From contig NZ_VZDO01000026.1 in the NCBI RefSeq assembly GCF_008802405.1, forward strand, positions 1 through 45,151: a stretch of DNA of 45,151 bases, in the 5' to 3' direction. Of this stretch, positions 27,146-35,993 are shown piece after piece. The number at the start of each line of letters is the position of its first letter. Within the stretch, counting starts at the first letter, position 1. The translations under genes and the position numbers were made by a program. This stretch comes from Plantimonas leprariae. Lineage in GTDB: Bacteria; Pseudomonadota; Alphaproteobacteria; Rhizobiales; Rhizobiaceae. The notes beneath the pieces were generated by a model. That model was not told where the DNA came from. It worked only from the letters and a program-made list of their open reading frames with translations, and ran no database searches.

Positions 27146-27952
27146 TCAGCCGACGAGAAGCAATCCCAAGAGCCCGACCACGCCGACGGAGATGCGCCAC
27201 CAGGCGAAGGGCGCGAAGCCGTGGCGCGACACGAATTCGAGCAGGAAGCGAACCACGAACACCGCGGCGACGAAGCTCGTCACGAAGCCGATCGCGATGA
27301 GGCCGGCATCCGAGGCGGTGAGCGCGTTGCGGTTCTTCCAGAGGTCGAGCGCGAAGGCGCCCGCCATGGTCGGCATGGCGAGGAAGAACGAGAATTCGGC
27401 CGCCGAGCGCTTGTCGGTGCCCATCAGCAGCGCGCCGGCGATGGTCGCGCCGGAGCGCGAGGTGCCGGGAATCATCGCCAGGCACTGGAACAGCCCGATC
27501 TTGAACGCCAGCGGCAGCGAATAGTCCATGAGGCGCGTGTAGCGCGGCTCCTTCGGCATGCGGTCGATCAGCAGCAGGATGATCCCGCCGACGATGAGCG
27601 CGACGCAGATCACCGTCGGCGTCTCGAACAGGACGCCCTTGATGAAGTCGTGGAGAGCCGCGCCGATCACCGCGGCCGGCAGGAAGGCGACGAGGACGGC
27701 GAAGACGAAGCGCCGGCTCTCCGGCACGGTCGGGAAGGTCCGCGCGAGCTCGACGAGGCGCTTGGCGTAGACCGACAGGACGGCCAGCACCGCGCCGAGC
27801 TGGATCAGCACCGGAAAGGCGTCGCCAGCCGGATGAAAGCCGAGGAAGTGCCCGGCGAGGATGAGATGGCCGGTGGAGGAAACGGGGATGAACTCGGTCA
27901 GCCCTTCGAGGAGGCCGAGGATCACGGCGTTGAACACCGATACGAAGTCCAT
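27146..27952 (-). CDS. uppP: Undecaprenyl-diphosphatase UppP (BacA)
   Basis: 268 residues of integral membrane enzyme. The two catalytic regions are present: [20 protein letters not shown] (about 12-31) and [19 protein letters not shown] (about 157-175), with about eight hydrophobic segments. It recycles the lipid carrier for peptidoglycan and O-antigen synthesis by removing phosphate from undecaprenyl diphosphate on the periplasmic face. Overproduction gives bacitracin resistance in other species. An in-frame extension upstream to 28288 is non-coding in character; the ATG at 27952 begins at the first conserved segment. Confidence 0.95.
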   Translation of the reverse strand: MDFVSVFNAVILGLLEGLTEFIPVSSTGHLILAGHFLGFHPAGDAFPVLIQLGAVLAVLSVYAKRLVELARTFPTVPESRRFVFAVLVAFLPAAVIGAALHDFIKGVLFETPTVICVALIVGGIILLLIDRMPKEPRYTRLMDYSLPLAFKIGLFQCLAMIPGTSRSGATIAGALLMGTDKRSAAEFSFFLAMPTMAGAFALDLWKNRNALTASDAGLIAIGFVTSFVAAVFVVRFLLEFVSRHGFAPFAWWRISVGVVGLLGLLLVG

Positions 27953-28286
27953 GCGTAACCTTCCCCGAGCGCCTTCGGCGCTGAGGTCGGCGCCCTGAGA
28001 GCGGGCTTTGCCGGTTTGGAAGGCGAGCGTCAACCGCCCGGCCGGGCCGCCGAAGCCGCTTCCGGCTCCCCGTCCGACGCCCGAGGACTTGCGCGGCGGC
28101 GAGGGCCTGCTATTTCCGCGGCAAGCGCCGTCGAGCTTCCCGGACGGCGAAACGCCCTGCCGGCGTCTGCTCGCGGTTGCGCAAGGATTTGCGTTTTCGC
28201 AAGGACTCGCCGGCATCCTCTGACCCATGGCGCGTTTCCCCGCGCCGAGCTTGCGACCTGCCGCGTATGGGTTTTCCCGCTCTTCC
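27953..28286. other. Divergent intergenic region between uppP and the GST gene
   Basis: 334 bases that must carry both promoters. A direct repeat GCAAGGA occurs at 28181-28187 and 28199-28205, with TGCG/CGCA halves between. I cannot place hexamers with confidence and see no gene. Confidence 0.4.
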
Positions 28287-28979
28287 ATGCTGAGGCTCCA
28301 CCATCACCCGATGTCGGCGGCCTCGCGCTTCGTCCGGCTCGTGCTCGGCGAGTACGGCGAGCGGCCGGACTTCCAGGAGGAACGCCCCTGGGAGCGGCGG
28401 CGGGAGTTCATCGCGCTGAATCCGGCCGCGACGCTGCCCGTCCTGATCGAGGACAGCGGCCCGCCGGTGGTGGGCGGCACGGTGATCGCCGAATATCTCG
28501 ACGAGACGCGCGGCGTCTTCCAGCGCGACAAGCGCCTGCTCGCCGAGAAGCCGGCCGAGCGCGCCGAGGTGCGCCGCCTCGTCGAATGGTTCCTGGTCAA
28601 GCTCGAGAACGAGGTGACGCGCTATCTCGTGCGCGAGCGCGTCTTCAAGCAGGAGATGCGGGCGGAGGAGGGTGGCGGGCCGCCGGACGCCTCCGCGATC
28701 CGCGCCGCGCGCGCCAACCTGAAGCACCACATGCGCTATGTCGGCTGGCTGGCGGAAAGCCGCAACTGGCTGTCGGGCGACCGCCTGTCCTATGCCGATC
28801 TCGCGGCGGCGGGCGCCCTCTCGATCCTCGACTATCTCGGCGAGATCGCCTGGGACCAGGAGCCGCTCGCCAAGGAATGGTACCTGCGCGTCAAGTCGCG
28901 CCCCTCGTTCCGGCCGCTGCTCGCCGAGCGGGTGCGGGGCCTCGCGCCCGTGTCGCACTACGCCGACCTCGACTTCTGA
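28287..28979 (+). CDS. Glutathione S-transferase family protein
   Basis: 230 residues. The thioredoxin-like N-terminal domain starts [24 protein letters not shown] and holds the cis-proline region [12 protein letters not shown] (about 44-55) and [11 protein letters not shown]. The helical C-terminal domain includes [21 protein letters not shown], the N-capping region of the GST fold. It probably conjugates or reduces electrophiles with glutathione in the cytoplasm. The ATG at 28287 matches the usual first residues of the family but lacks a clear ribosome site; 28227 is an in-frame alternative. It is followed 29 bases later by queG, a neighbour pair common in Rhizobiales. Confidence 0.85.
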   Translation: MLRLHHHPMSAASRFVRLVLGEYGERPDFQEERPWERRREFIALNPAATLPVLIEDSGPPVVGGTVIAEYLDETRGVFQRDKRLLAEKPAERAEVRRLVEWFLVKLENEVTRYLVRERVFKQEMRAEEGGGPPDASAIRAARANLKHHMRYVGWLAESRNWLSGDRLSYADLAAAGALSILDYLGEIAWDQEPLAKEWYLRVKSRPSFRPLLAERVRGLAPVSHYADLDF

Positions 28980-29008
28980 GCGGGGCGGAAACCGCCTATA
29001 TCCGGCGC

Positions 29009-30172
29009 ATGAGCGATCCGGACTCCCTCCGACGTTTCATCGAGGCTGACGCCCGCCGGCTCGGCTTCGACGCCGTCGGCATCGCGCGCGCCGTCAAGGA
29101 CGCGCTGGCGGCCGGCCGGCTGGACGAGTTCGTCGACAAGGGTCGGCACGGCACGATGGGCTGGCTGCCGGACACCGCCGCCCGCCGCCGCTCGCTCCAC
29201 GCACTCTGGCCGGAGGCGCGCTCGGTGATCGTGCTCGGCCTGAACTACGGGCCGGACGAGGAACCGCTCGCCAACCTCGCGCGACCCGACCGCGGCACGA
29301 TCTCGGTCTACGCCCGCCACCGCGACTACCACGACGTCGTCAAGGGCAAGCTGAAGGAGCTGGCGGGCCGGATGCTCGCCCGCGCCGGCGGCGACCACGC
29401 GGTGAAGGTCTTCGTCGACACCGCCCCGGTGATGGAGAAGCCGCTCGGCCAGGCGGCGGGGCTCGGCTGGCAGGGCAAGCACACCAACCTCGTCAGCCGC
29501 GATTTCGGCTCCTGGCTGTTCCTCGGCTCGATTGTGACGACGCTCGACCTCGGGACCGACGAGGCCGGCCGCGACCTCTGCGGCTCGTGCCGGCGCTGCC
29601 AGGACGCCTGCCCGACGGACGCCTTCCCCGCGCCCTACCAGTTGGACGCCCGGCGCTGCATCTCGTACCTGACGATCGAGACGAAGCGCCCGGTGCCGCG
29701 CGAGCTTCGAGCGATGATGGGCAACCGCATCTACGGCTGCGACGACTGTCTCGCCGTCTGCCCGTGGAACAAGTTCGCGACCGTTGCCCGGGAGGCCAAG
29801 CTCCGGGCGCGCGACGACCTCCGCTCGCCGGCGCTGGCCGACCTGCTTCGCCTCGACGATACCGCCTTCCGCGCGCTGTTCTCGGGCTCGCCGGTGAAGC
29901 GGGTCGGCCGGGCGAAGTTCGTGTCGAACTGCCTCGTCGCCGCCGGCAATTCCGGCGATGCCGCGTTGCTGCCGCTGGTGCGCGCGCTGCTTCGCGACGA
30001 GGCGTCGTCCGTGCGCGGGATGGCCGTCTGGGCGCTCGAACGCCTCGCGCCCGGCGAAGCCGCCGCGCGCCGGGCGGAGGGGCTCGCCGGCGAGACGGAA
30101 GCCGCGGTCCGGGACGAATGGGACGCCGTCGACGCGCCCGCATCCCGGCCGGCGCTGGCAGGAGCATGGTGA
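29009..30172 (+). CDS. queG: Epoxyqueuosine reductase QueG
   Basis: 387 residues. It has the cobalamin-binding N-terminal region ([10 protein letters not shown]), the general acid D137 in [25 protein letters not shown], and two [4Fe-4S] clusters from C191, C194, C197 and C201 ([16 protein letters not shown]) plus C217, C244, C247 and C251 ([10 protein letters not shown] and [13 protein letters not shown]). A HEAT-like tail follows. QueG performs the last step of queuosine synthesis, reducing epoxyqueuosine in tRNAs with GUN anticodons. The ATG at 29009 begins the conserved protein; the much longer in-frame extension upstream overlaps the GST gene. Confidence 0.95.
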   Translation: MSDPDSLRRFIEADARRLGFDAVGIARAVKDALAAGRLDEFVDKGRHGTMGWLPDTAARRRSLHALWPEARSVIVLGLNYGPDEEPLANLARPDRGTISVYARHRDYHDVVKGKLKELAGRMLARAGGDHAVKVFVDTAPVMEKPLGQAAGLGWQGKHTNLVSRDFGSWLFLGSIVTTLDLGTDEAGRDLCGSCRRCQDACPTDAFPAPYQLDARRCISYLTIETKRPVPRELRAMMGNRIYGCDDCLAVCPWNKFATVAREAKLRARDDLRSPALADLLRLDDTAFRALFSGSPVKRVGRAKFVSNCLVAAGNSGDAALLPLVRALLRDEASSVRGMAVWALERLAPGEAAARRAEGLAGETEAAVRDEWDAVDAPASRPALAGAW

Positions 30173-30174
30173 CG

Positions 30175-31080
30175 ATGCCTGAAGACACCCGAGCCAAGCG
30201 CTTCTTCGTGTTCGGTTGCGGCTATTCCGGCGCCGCCTTCGCCGCGACGCTGGCGGAGGGCGAACTCGCAGGCGTCACGACGCGCTCGGCGGAGAAGGCG
30301 GCGGAGTTCGCGGCCAGGGGCTGGAAGCCGTTCGTTTTCGACGGGACTCGGCCGGGCGAGGGGATCGACGCGGCGCTCGGCTGGACGACGCACCTTCTCG
30401 TCTCGATCGCGCCCGGCGGCGACGGCGACCCTACCTTGCGCTTCTATCGCGACCGCATCGCGCGCGGCATGCCGGAGCTCCGGTGGATCGGCTACCTTTC
30501 CACCGTCGGCGTCTATGGCGACCACGGCGGCGCCTGGGTCAGCGAGGAAACGCCGGTGGCCCCGCGCTCCGAGCGCTCGCGCCAGCGCGTCGACGCCGAG
30601 CGCGCCTGGGAGGCGCTCGGGCTCGAAGCCGGCGTGCCGATGGCGACGCTGCGCCTGTCCGGCATCTATGGGCCGGGGCGCAACGCTTTCGTCAATCTGC
30701 GCGAGGGCAAGGCGAAGCGCCTCCTCAAACCGGGGCAGGTGTTCAACCGCATCCACGTCGCCGACATCGCCGGCGCGATCCGCCACCTCGCCGACCGGAA
30801 CCTCGGCGGCGTCTTCAACGTCACCGACGACGAGCCCGCCCCGCCGCAGGATGTCGTCGAGTTCGCCGCGAAGCTTGCCGGAATCGAGCCGCCGCCTGCC
30901 GCGGAATTTTCACAAACCGAGCTTTCTCCGATGGTTCGGAGCTTCTACGAGGAGAACAAACGCGTCTCGAACGCACGCATGAAGGGTGCGGGCTACACGT
31001 TTTCGTTTCCGACCTATCGCGACGCTCTCCCCTGCCTCGCAGGCGATGCCGCATTCTCGCCATCACCGAATATTTCGTGA
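30175..31080 (+). CDS. NAD-dependent epimerase/dehydratase family protein (YeeZ-like SDR)
   Basis: 301 residues. The nucleotide-binding start FFVFGCGYSGAAFA has GxGxxG. YLSTVGVYGDHGGAWVSEETP (about 108-128) and LRLSGIYGPGRN follow the extended-SDR pattern, with SSTxVYG-like sequence. The usual YxxxK lysine is replaced in RSRQRVDAERAW, so catalysis may differ or be absent. YeeZ homologues are of unknown function. GGAG lies 10 bases before 30175; an ATG at 30166 overlapping the queG stop is an alternative. It is co-transcribed with queG. Confidence 0.8.
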   Translation: MPEDTRAKRFFVFGCGYSGAAFAATLAEGELAGVTTRSAEKAAEFAARGWKPFVFDGTRPGEGIDAALGWTTHLLVSIAPGGDGDPTLRFYRDRIARGMPELRWIGYLSTVGVYGDHGGAWVSEETPVAPRSERSRQRVDAERAWEALGLEAGVPMATLRLSGIYGPGRNAFVNLREGKAKRLLKPGQVFNRIHVADIAGAIRHLADRNLGGVFNVTDDEPAPPQDVVEFAAKLAGIEPPPAAEFSQTELSPMVRSFYEENKRVSNARMKGAGYTFSFPTYRDALPCLAGDAAFSPSPNIS

Positions 31081-31241
31081 TCGTGACGCTTTGTAACGGG
31101 AGGTGATGGAACCCATCGCATTTCGACCCAGCCCGGCCGGCAAAACCTCTCTCACGAGCCGCAGCGGCGACGAGGGGGTTCCGGAGGGGTTCCGGAAAGC
31201 TCGGCCGCTCGCGGACGGACAACCGGACAAGGACCGAGGGG

Positions 31242-31637
31242 TTGAAGACTGCTGCCGCTCTGACAGCCATCGCCATCGCCGCTTCGACGATTTCCATTCC
31301 ACGCATCGCAGACGCTCAAGTCAACGAGATCAAGACCACCTGCGGGGGCGCTTCCTGGTACGCGCTCCATTCCCGCACCGCCTCGGGCGAGCGGATGAAC
31401 CCGGCGGCCATGACCGCCGCGCACAAGACCCTTCCGCTCGGAAGCAAGGTGAAGGTCACCAACCTTCGCAACAACAAGTCGATCGTCGTCACGATCAACG
31501 ACCGCGGTCCCTTCGTGAAGGGTCGCATGATCGACCTGTCCAAGGGCGCGGCCCAGAAGCTCGACTTCATCCATACGGGCACCGCGCGCGTCCAGATCGA
31601 GGCGCCCGGCGGCTCGAACGGCGGCGACTGCGCCTGA
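31242..31637 (+). CDS. RlpA-like double-psi beta-barrel lipoprotein-family protein (no lipobox)
   Basis: 131 residues from a TTG start. AAGGA lies 8 bases upstream and there is no usable ATG before the mature region. A signal peptide covers about residues 1-25 ([20 protein letters not shown], cleavage before QVNE). It has no lipobox cysteine. The RlpA barrel follows: [60 protein letters not shown]. Known RlpA proteins are septal lytic transglycosylases cleaving denuded glycan. This short secreted form lacks the SPOR domain, so septal targeting by SPOR is not expected. Confidence 0.85.
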   Translation: MKTAAALTAIAIAASTISIPRIADAQVNEIKTTCGGASWYALHSRTASGERMNPAAMTAAHKTLPLGSKVKVTNLRNNKSIVVTINDRGPFVKGRMIDLSKGAAQKLDFIHTGTARVQIEAPGGSNGGDCA

Positions 31638-31648
31638 TCCGAAGCGAC

Positions 31649-31677
31649 GAGGGGAAGCGTCGGCGACGCTTCCCCTC
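31649..31677. terminator. Bidirectional terminator hairpin
   Basis: A perfect 13-bp stem (31649-31661 with 31665-31677) and a 3-base loop lie between the convergent rlpA-like and MATE genes. The ends are pyrimidine- and purine-rich (CCCCTC, GAGGGG) without a long T-run. Confidence 0.7.
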
Positions 31678-31686
31678 TCCCGCGTT

Positions 31687-33096
31687 TCAGGCCGGCGTCA
31701 GGCCGAGGCGGACACGCAGCGCGACGCGCCCCGTCATCAGCACAGCCGCGGCGAACAGGCCGGCGGCCAGCCCGATCCAGATGCCGACGCCGCCGACGCC
31801 TAGCTTGAAGGCGAGGACCCAGGCGATCGGCATGCCGATCGCCCAATAGCTCAGCACCGCGATGATCATCGGGGTCCGCGTGTCGGCAAGACCGCGCAGG
31901 ACGCCGCTCGAGACCACCTGCAGGCAGTCCACCATCTGGAAGGCGGCGGCGACGATCACCAGTTGCACGCCGGTCGCCAGCACCGCTGCGGCGGTCGGCG
32001 CGGCAGGGTTCAGGTAGAGGCCGACCAGCGTTGCCGGCATCAGCCAGAACAGGATGCCGCCGAGGAGGCCGGAAGCGCCGGCGAGGCCGATCGCGACGTA
32101 AGCGGCTCGCTCCAGCCCCACCCAGTCGCGGCTGCCGTAGCTGACGCCGACGCGCACCGTCGCGGCCTGGGAAAAGCCGAGCGGGATCATGAAGGCGATC
32201 GAGGCGAGCTGTAGCGCGATGCCATGCGCCGCGAGCGGTACCGTTCCGAGCCATCCCATCATCACCGACGAGGCGGCGAAGAGGCCGACTTCCGCGATGA
32301 TCGTCGTGGAGATCGGCCAGCCGAGCCGCAGGATCTCCAGGAAGGCCGGCCAGTCCGGCCGCCAGATGCGCTGGAAGAAGCGGTAGGGGGCGAGGTCGCG
32401 GGCCGTGCCGCAGTAGAGCAGCATCGCGCCGGCCATGCCTGCGTTGGTGACGGCGGAGGCGAGCGCCGAGCCGTTCAGCCCCAACGCCGGCAGCCCGAGA
32501 TGGCCGAAGATCAGGATGTAGTTCAGGACGCCGTTCACCACCGCACCGCCCGCCGTGACGAGGAGGATAACACTCGTCTTGCCGAGGACGCTGAGCGGCG
32601 TCCGCGCGCCCGCGACGAGAAGCGCCGGGATCATGCCCCATTCGAGGACGCGCATGAACGAGCCGCCGAGGCGGGCGATCTCCGGCGTCTGGCCGAGCGC
32701 GAGGAGGATCGCCTCGAAATGCCAGAGCGCCGGCAGCGACAGGAGGCCGAACAGGGCGACGACCCAGAAGCCCATGCGGGTCGAGCGGCGCACGCCAGTG
32801 CGGTCGCCGCGACCTTCCGCGGCGGCGGCGAGCGGCATCGCTCCTTGCGCGAAGCCGTTGCCGAAGATCCAGACGAGGAAGAAGCCTTGCGTGCAGAGGA
32901 CCGCGGCGGCGAGCTCGGCGGCACCGAGCCGGCCGACCATCACCGTGTCGGTGACGTGGATCGCCATCTGCGCGAGCTGCGCCCCGACGAGCGGCGCGCC
33001 GAGGGCGACCGTCGCCCGCACATGGTCGCTCCACGAGGCGTCCACGCGCGAACGCGGCCCCGAGCCTTCCGTCGTCGCGACGGATGCCCCATCCAT
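31687..33096 (-). CDS. MATE family efflux transporter (NorM-like)
   Basis: 469 residues with about 12 membrane helices. The family pattern is GAPLVGAQLAQMAIHVTDTVMVGRLGAAELAAA (helix 1-2), the charged LSVLGKTSVILLVTAGGAVVNGVLNYILIFG repeat in the middle, and GWPISTTIIAEVGLFAASSVMMGWLGTVPLAAHGIA at the start of the second half. It exports cationic or amphipathic compounds using Na+ or H+. It is a full-length gene with no regulator next to it. Confidence 0.93.
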   Translation of the reverse strand: MDGASVATTEGSGPRSRVDASWSDHVRATVALGAPLVGAQLAQMAIHVTDTVMVGRLGAAELAAAVLCTQGFFLVWIFGNGFAQGAMPLAAAAEGRGDRTGVRRSTRMGFWVVALFGLLSLPALWHFEAILLALGQTPEIARLGGSFMRVLEWGMIPALLVAGARTPLSVLGKTSVILLVTAGGAVVNGVLNYILIFGHLGLPALGLNGSALASAVTNAGMAGAMLLYCGTARDLAPYRFFQRIWRPDWPAFLEILRLGWPISTTIIAEVGLFAASSVMMGWLGTVPLAAHGIALQLASIAFMIPLGFSQAATVRVGVSYGSRDWVGLERAAYVAIGLAGASGLLGGILFWLMPATLVGLYLNPAAPTAAAVLATGVQLVIVAAAFQMVDCLQVVSSGVLRGLADTRTPMIIAVLSYWAIGMPIAWVLAFKLGVGGVGIWIGLAAGLFAAAVLMTGRVALRVRLGLTPA

Positions 33097-33225
33097 GTCC
33101 GATTCCTCCCGTCAGACCGAGTCCGCGCCGAGCGCCGCGTCGTGACCCGTGAGGGTCCCGCGTTATGTCATGCGAAGGCGGCTGTCCACCCGCCGCTCCC
33201 GACCGACGCGAAACGAGGCCGTGCC

Positions 33226-33960
33226 ATGACCATCGATCTCTACTACTGGCCGAGCATCCAGGGACGCGGCGAATTCCCGCGTCTCGTCCTGGAAGCCGCC
33301 GGCGCGGACTACCGCGACATGGCGCGGCTGGACGACGTCGAGGGCGGCGGCATCGACGGCATGATGGCGTTGCTGAAGGGCGTGGAGGGATTTCCCGCGC
33401 CCTTCGCGCCGCCTTTCCTCGTCGACGGCGACATCCTCGTTTCGCAGTCGGCGGCCTCGGCCACCTATGCCGGCGAAAAGTTCGGGCTCGCGCCGGAAGA
33501 CGCCGTCCAGCGCGAATGGGCGAGGGCGATCGCCATCACGACGTCGGACCTCGCGACCGAGGTGCACGACGTCCACCATCCGGTCGGCAACGGGCTCTAC
33601 TTCGAGGACCAGAAGCCGGAAGCGTTGCGCCGCGCGAAGGAGTTTCGCGGCGAGCGGATGCCGAAATTCCTCAAATGGTACGAGCGGCTGATCGAGCGCA
33701 ATCCGGCGAAGACCGGCGTTCTGGTCGGCCGGGAACTCTCCTACGCCGATCTCGGCCTGTTCCAGATCGTGGAGGGCCTGCGCTACGCCTTCCCGAAACG
33801 CATGGCGGCGATCGAGGGCGACTACCCACGCGTCGCCGAACTGGCGCGGCGGGTCGCGACGGAACCGCGCGTCGCGGCCTATCTCGGGAGCCCGCGCCGT
33901 CTCGCCTTCTCGACGGACGGCATCTTCCGCGCCTATCCCGAGCTCGACGGCGAGGCCTGA
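33226..33960 (+). CDS. Glutathione S-transferase family protein (sigma/prostaglandin-type)
   Basis: 244 residues. The N-terminal thioredoxin-like domain reads DLYYWPSIQGRGEFPRLVLEAAGADYRD, with Y5/Y6 as the probable catalytic tyrosine. The cis-proline segment is FAPPFLVDGDILVSQSAASATYAGEKFG, the SQSxA glutathione-contact motif. The C-terminal helical domain has YADLGLFQIVEGLRYAFPKRM. It likely detoxifies electrophiles. GAGG is about 9 bases before the ATG. It is divergent from the MATE gene, so the pair may share a stress function, which is only suggestive. Confidence 0.87.
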   Translation: MTIDLYYWPSIQGRGEFPRLVLEAAGADYRDMARLDDVEGGGIDGMMALLKGVEGFPAPFAPPFLVDGDILVSQSAASATYAGEKFGLAPEDAVQREWARAIAITTSDLATEVHDVHHPVGNGLYFEDQKPEALRRAKEFRGERMPKFLKWYERLIERNPAKTGVLVGRELSYADLGLFQIVEGLRYAFPKRMAAIEGDYPRVAELARRVATEPRVAAYLGSPRRLAFSTDGIFRAYPELDGEA

Positions 33961-33982
33961 ACCCCGCCGCCGCGGCTTCTGC

Positions 33983-34810
33983 CTACTGCGCCATCTGCGA
34001 GGCGAAGAGGGAGAGCGCCTGCTGGTAGACCACGGCGCGGTTCCACTGCGCGAAGACCGGGTAGTTCGGCTCGCCCGGCCCGTAGCCGGCGCCCGCGCGC
34101 CAGCCTTCGGCGCGCAGCAGGTTGGCGGTGGAGGCGAGCACGTCGGCGCGCGAGCGGATCAGGTCGCGCCGGCCGTCGCCGTCGCCGTCGACCGCGTACT
34201 TGACGTAGTTCTTCGCCAGGAACTGCGTCTGGCCGAGCTCGCCCGCCCAGGCGCCGCGCATCTGCGAGGCCGCCATGTCGCCGCGGTCGACGATCTGCAG
34301 CGCCGCCATGAGCTCCTCGGTGAAGAAGTCGGAGCGGCGGCAGTCGTAGGACAGCGTCGCCAGCGACCGGAAGACGTTCATGTTGCCGGAATTCGCGCCG
34401 AAGCCGGTTTCCATGCCCCAGATCGCCGCCAGCACCTCCTTCTGGACGCCGTAGCGCTGCTCGATCCGGTCGAACAGCGCGGCGTTCTGGCGAAGGACGC
34501 TCCGGCCCTTCTGCACGTAAGAAGGCGGGGCACGGCGCGCCATGAACTGGTCGAGCGACAGCTTGAAGCTCTTCTGGTTGCGGTCGAGGCTGACGACCTT
34601 CGTATCGTAGGCGACGTTGCCGAGCGCCGACTGGATCGTGCCGCGCGAGATGCCCTGGCTGGCGGCCTCGGACTTGAAGTCTTCCAGCCAGGCCGGAAAG
34701 CCGCCCGCGTTGTTGCCGCAGGAAGCGGCTGCGGCCGGCGTTGCGGCGAGACCGGCGAGGCCCAAGCCGGCGGCGAGAACGGCGCTGGCGGCCTTGGAGA
34801 GGATGCGCAT
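33983..34810 (-). CDS. Lytic murein transglycosylase, MltB family
   Basis: 275 residues. A signal peptide covers about 1-29 (SAVLAAGLGLAGLAATPAAAA), with no lipobox cysteine directly at the cleavage point. The catalytic glutamate is E134 in AAIWGMETGFGANSG. GELGQTQFLAKNYVKYAVDGDGDGRRDLIRSRADVLASTANLL carries an EF-hand-like calcium loop as in E. coli Slt35. It ends without a peptidoglycan-binding domain. It cleaves the glycan strand to 1,6-anhydro products in the periplasm. The ATG at 34810 is preferred over the preceding TTG. Confidence 0.92.
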   Translation of the reverse strand: MRILSKAASAVLAAGLGLAGLAATPAAAASCGNNAGGFPAWLEDFKSEAASQGISRGTIQSALGNVAYDTKVVSLDRNQKSFKLSLDQFMARRAPPSYVQKGRSVLRQNAALFDRIEQRYGVQKEVLAAIWGMETGFGANSGNMNVFRSLATLSYDCRRSDFFTEELMAALQIVDRGDMAASQMRGAWAGELGQTQFLAKNYVKYAVDGDGDGRRDLIRSRADVLASTANLLRAEGWRAGAGYGPGEPNYPVFAQWNRAVVYQQALSLFASQMAQ

Positions 34811-34974
34811 CAAGCCTTCCTGTGTCGTGAAACGGGGAGTGGCGTCCGGCGGCGGACGGAAGCGAAGATCGATCGAATCGCGACACGCCCGCCGATTCCG
34901 GCGAAGATTAGGCGGGCTTCCTCATCGAAAGGTAAACGCTTCTTCAATGACGCGGGGGTGACTTTTTCGTCACG

Positions 34975-34996
34975 GCTTCCGGCGATGGCCGGAAGC
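34975..34996. repeat. Hairpin in the divergent region before the DMT permease
   Basis: GCTTCCGGC (34975-34983) and GCCGGAAGC (34988-34996) form a perfect 9-bp stem with loop GATG. Just before it GTGAC-TTTTTC-GTCAC makes a smaller hairpin. Both lie between divergent promoters and could be regulatory; no role can be assigned. Confidence 0.4.
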
Positions 34997-35057
34997 GGCT
35001 AAACGGGCGGCGAAACCCATCCTCGATCGCGGCCGCCCCGCCGCGCCGGAGTTTTTC

Positions 35058-35984
35058 TTGTCACTTCCCTCCGCGCGAGCTGCGGCGACCGGACGGCTGT
35101 CCGGCGACCGCCTCGGCATCCTCATGATGCTCGTCGCGATGTTCATGTTCGTCGCCAACGACACGCTCGGCAAGTGGCTGGTCGCGACCTATTCGGTCGG
35201 GCAGATCATGGTGCTGCGCTCGGTCGGGGCGCTTCTCGTGATGACGCCGCTGCTCCTCGGCCGGCCGAAGCGGGAACTCTTCCGCACTGACCGGCCGGTG
35301 ATCCTGACGCTCCGCGTCGTCTTCGCCGCCTTCGAGTCGTCCGCCTTCTACTACGCCACGATCACGCTGCCTCTGTCCGACGTCATCACCTACTGGCTGG
35401 CGGCGCCGATCTACGTCGCGGCGCTGTCGCCGTTCATGCTCGGCGAGCGCGTCGGCTGGCGGCGCTGGACGGCGATCGCGGTCGGCTTCGTCGGAGTGGC
35501 GATCGCGCTCCGCCCGTCCTCCGCCGCGCTGACGCCGGCGGCGCTCGTCTCGCTCGTCGGCTCCTTCGTCTTCTCGCTGACCGTCATCTTCGGGCGGCAG
35601 CTTCGCGGCACGCCCGACACGGCGCTGGTGTTCTGGCAGCTCGTCGCGGCGCTGATCCTCGGCCTTGTCTCGCTGCCCTTCTTCGGCTGGACCCCGCCGG
35701 ATCTGACCGACTACGGCCTCCTCGGCCTCATCGGCGTCGTGTCGACGATCGCGCACGCCTGCGTCAACCGCTCGCTGAAGCTCGGCGAGGCGGCGACCGT
35801 CGCGCCGATGCAGTATACGACGCTGATCTGGGGCGTTCTGTTCGGCTGGATCATCTTCCGCGAGTTGCCCGACGCGGCGGTCGTCGTCGGCGCGGCGATC
35901 ATCATCGGATCCGGCCTGTTCATCGCCTTCCGTCAACGGAAGACGGGAAGCGGGGAGCCGACCGTGGTCGACGCCCCGCAATAG
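35058..35984 (+). CDS. DMT superfamily (EamA) transporter
   Basis: 308 residues with about ten membrane helices in two EamA repeats (about 18-150 and 160-295). Repeat 1 opens MLVAMFMFVANDTLGKWLV and contains LRSVGALLVMTPLLL; repeat 2 includes VAPMQYTTLIWGVLFGWIIFRELPD, the standard second-repeat block. These RhaT/YdcZ-like carriers export amino acids, nucleosides or other metabolites; the substrate is not predictable. It starts with TTG, with GGAG 6 bases upstream. It is convergent with the semialdehyde dehydrogenase gene, with only 9 bases between the ends. Confidence 0.88.
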   Translation: MSLPSARAAATGRLSGDRLGILMMLVAMFMFVANDTLGKWLVATYSVGQIMVLRSVGALLVMTPLLLGRPKRELFRTDRPVILTLRVVFAAFESSAFYYATITLPLSDVITYWLAAPIYVAALSPFMLGERVGWRRWTAIAVGFVGVAIALRPSSAALTPAALVSLVGSFVFSLTVIFGRQLRGTPDTALVFWQLVAALILGLVSLPFFGWTPPDLTDYGLLGLIGVVSTIAHACVNRSLKLGEAATVAPMQYTTLIWGVLFGWIIFRELPDAAVVVGAAIIIGSGLFIAFRQRKTGSGEPTVVDAPQ

Positions 35985-35993
35985 CCGTTCCGG

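Noticed and set aside
28016-29008. Long in-frame extension upstream of queG
   Set aside because: It overlaps the whole GST gene in another frame and has arginine-rich shadow composition; QueG homology begins at 29009.
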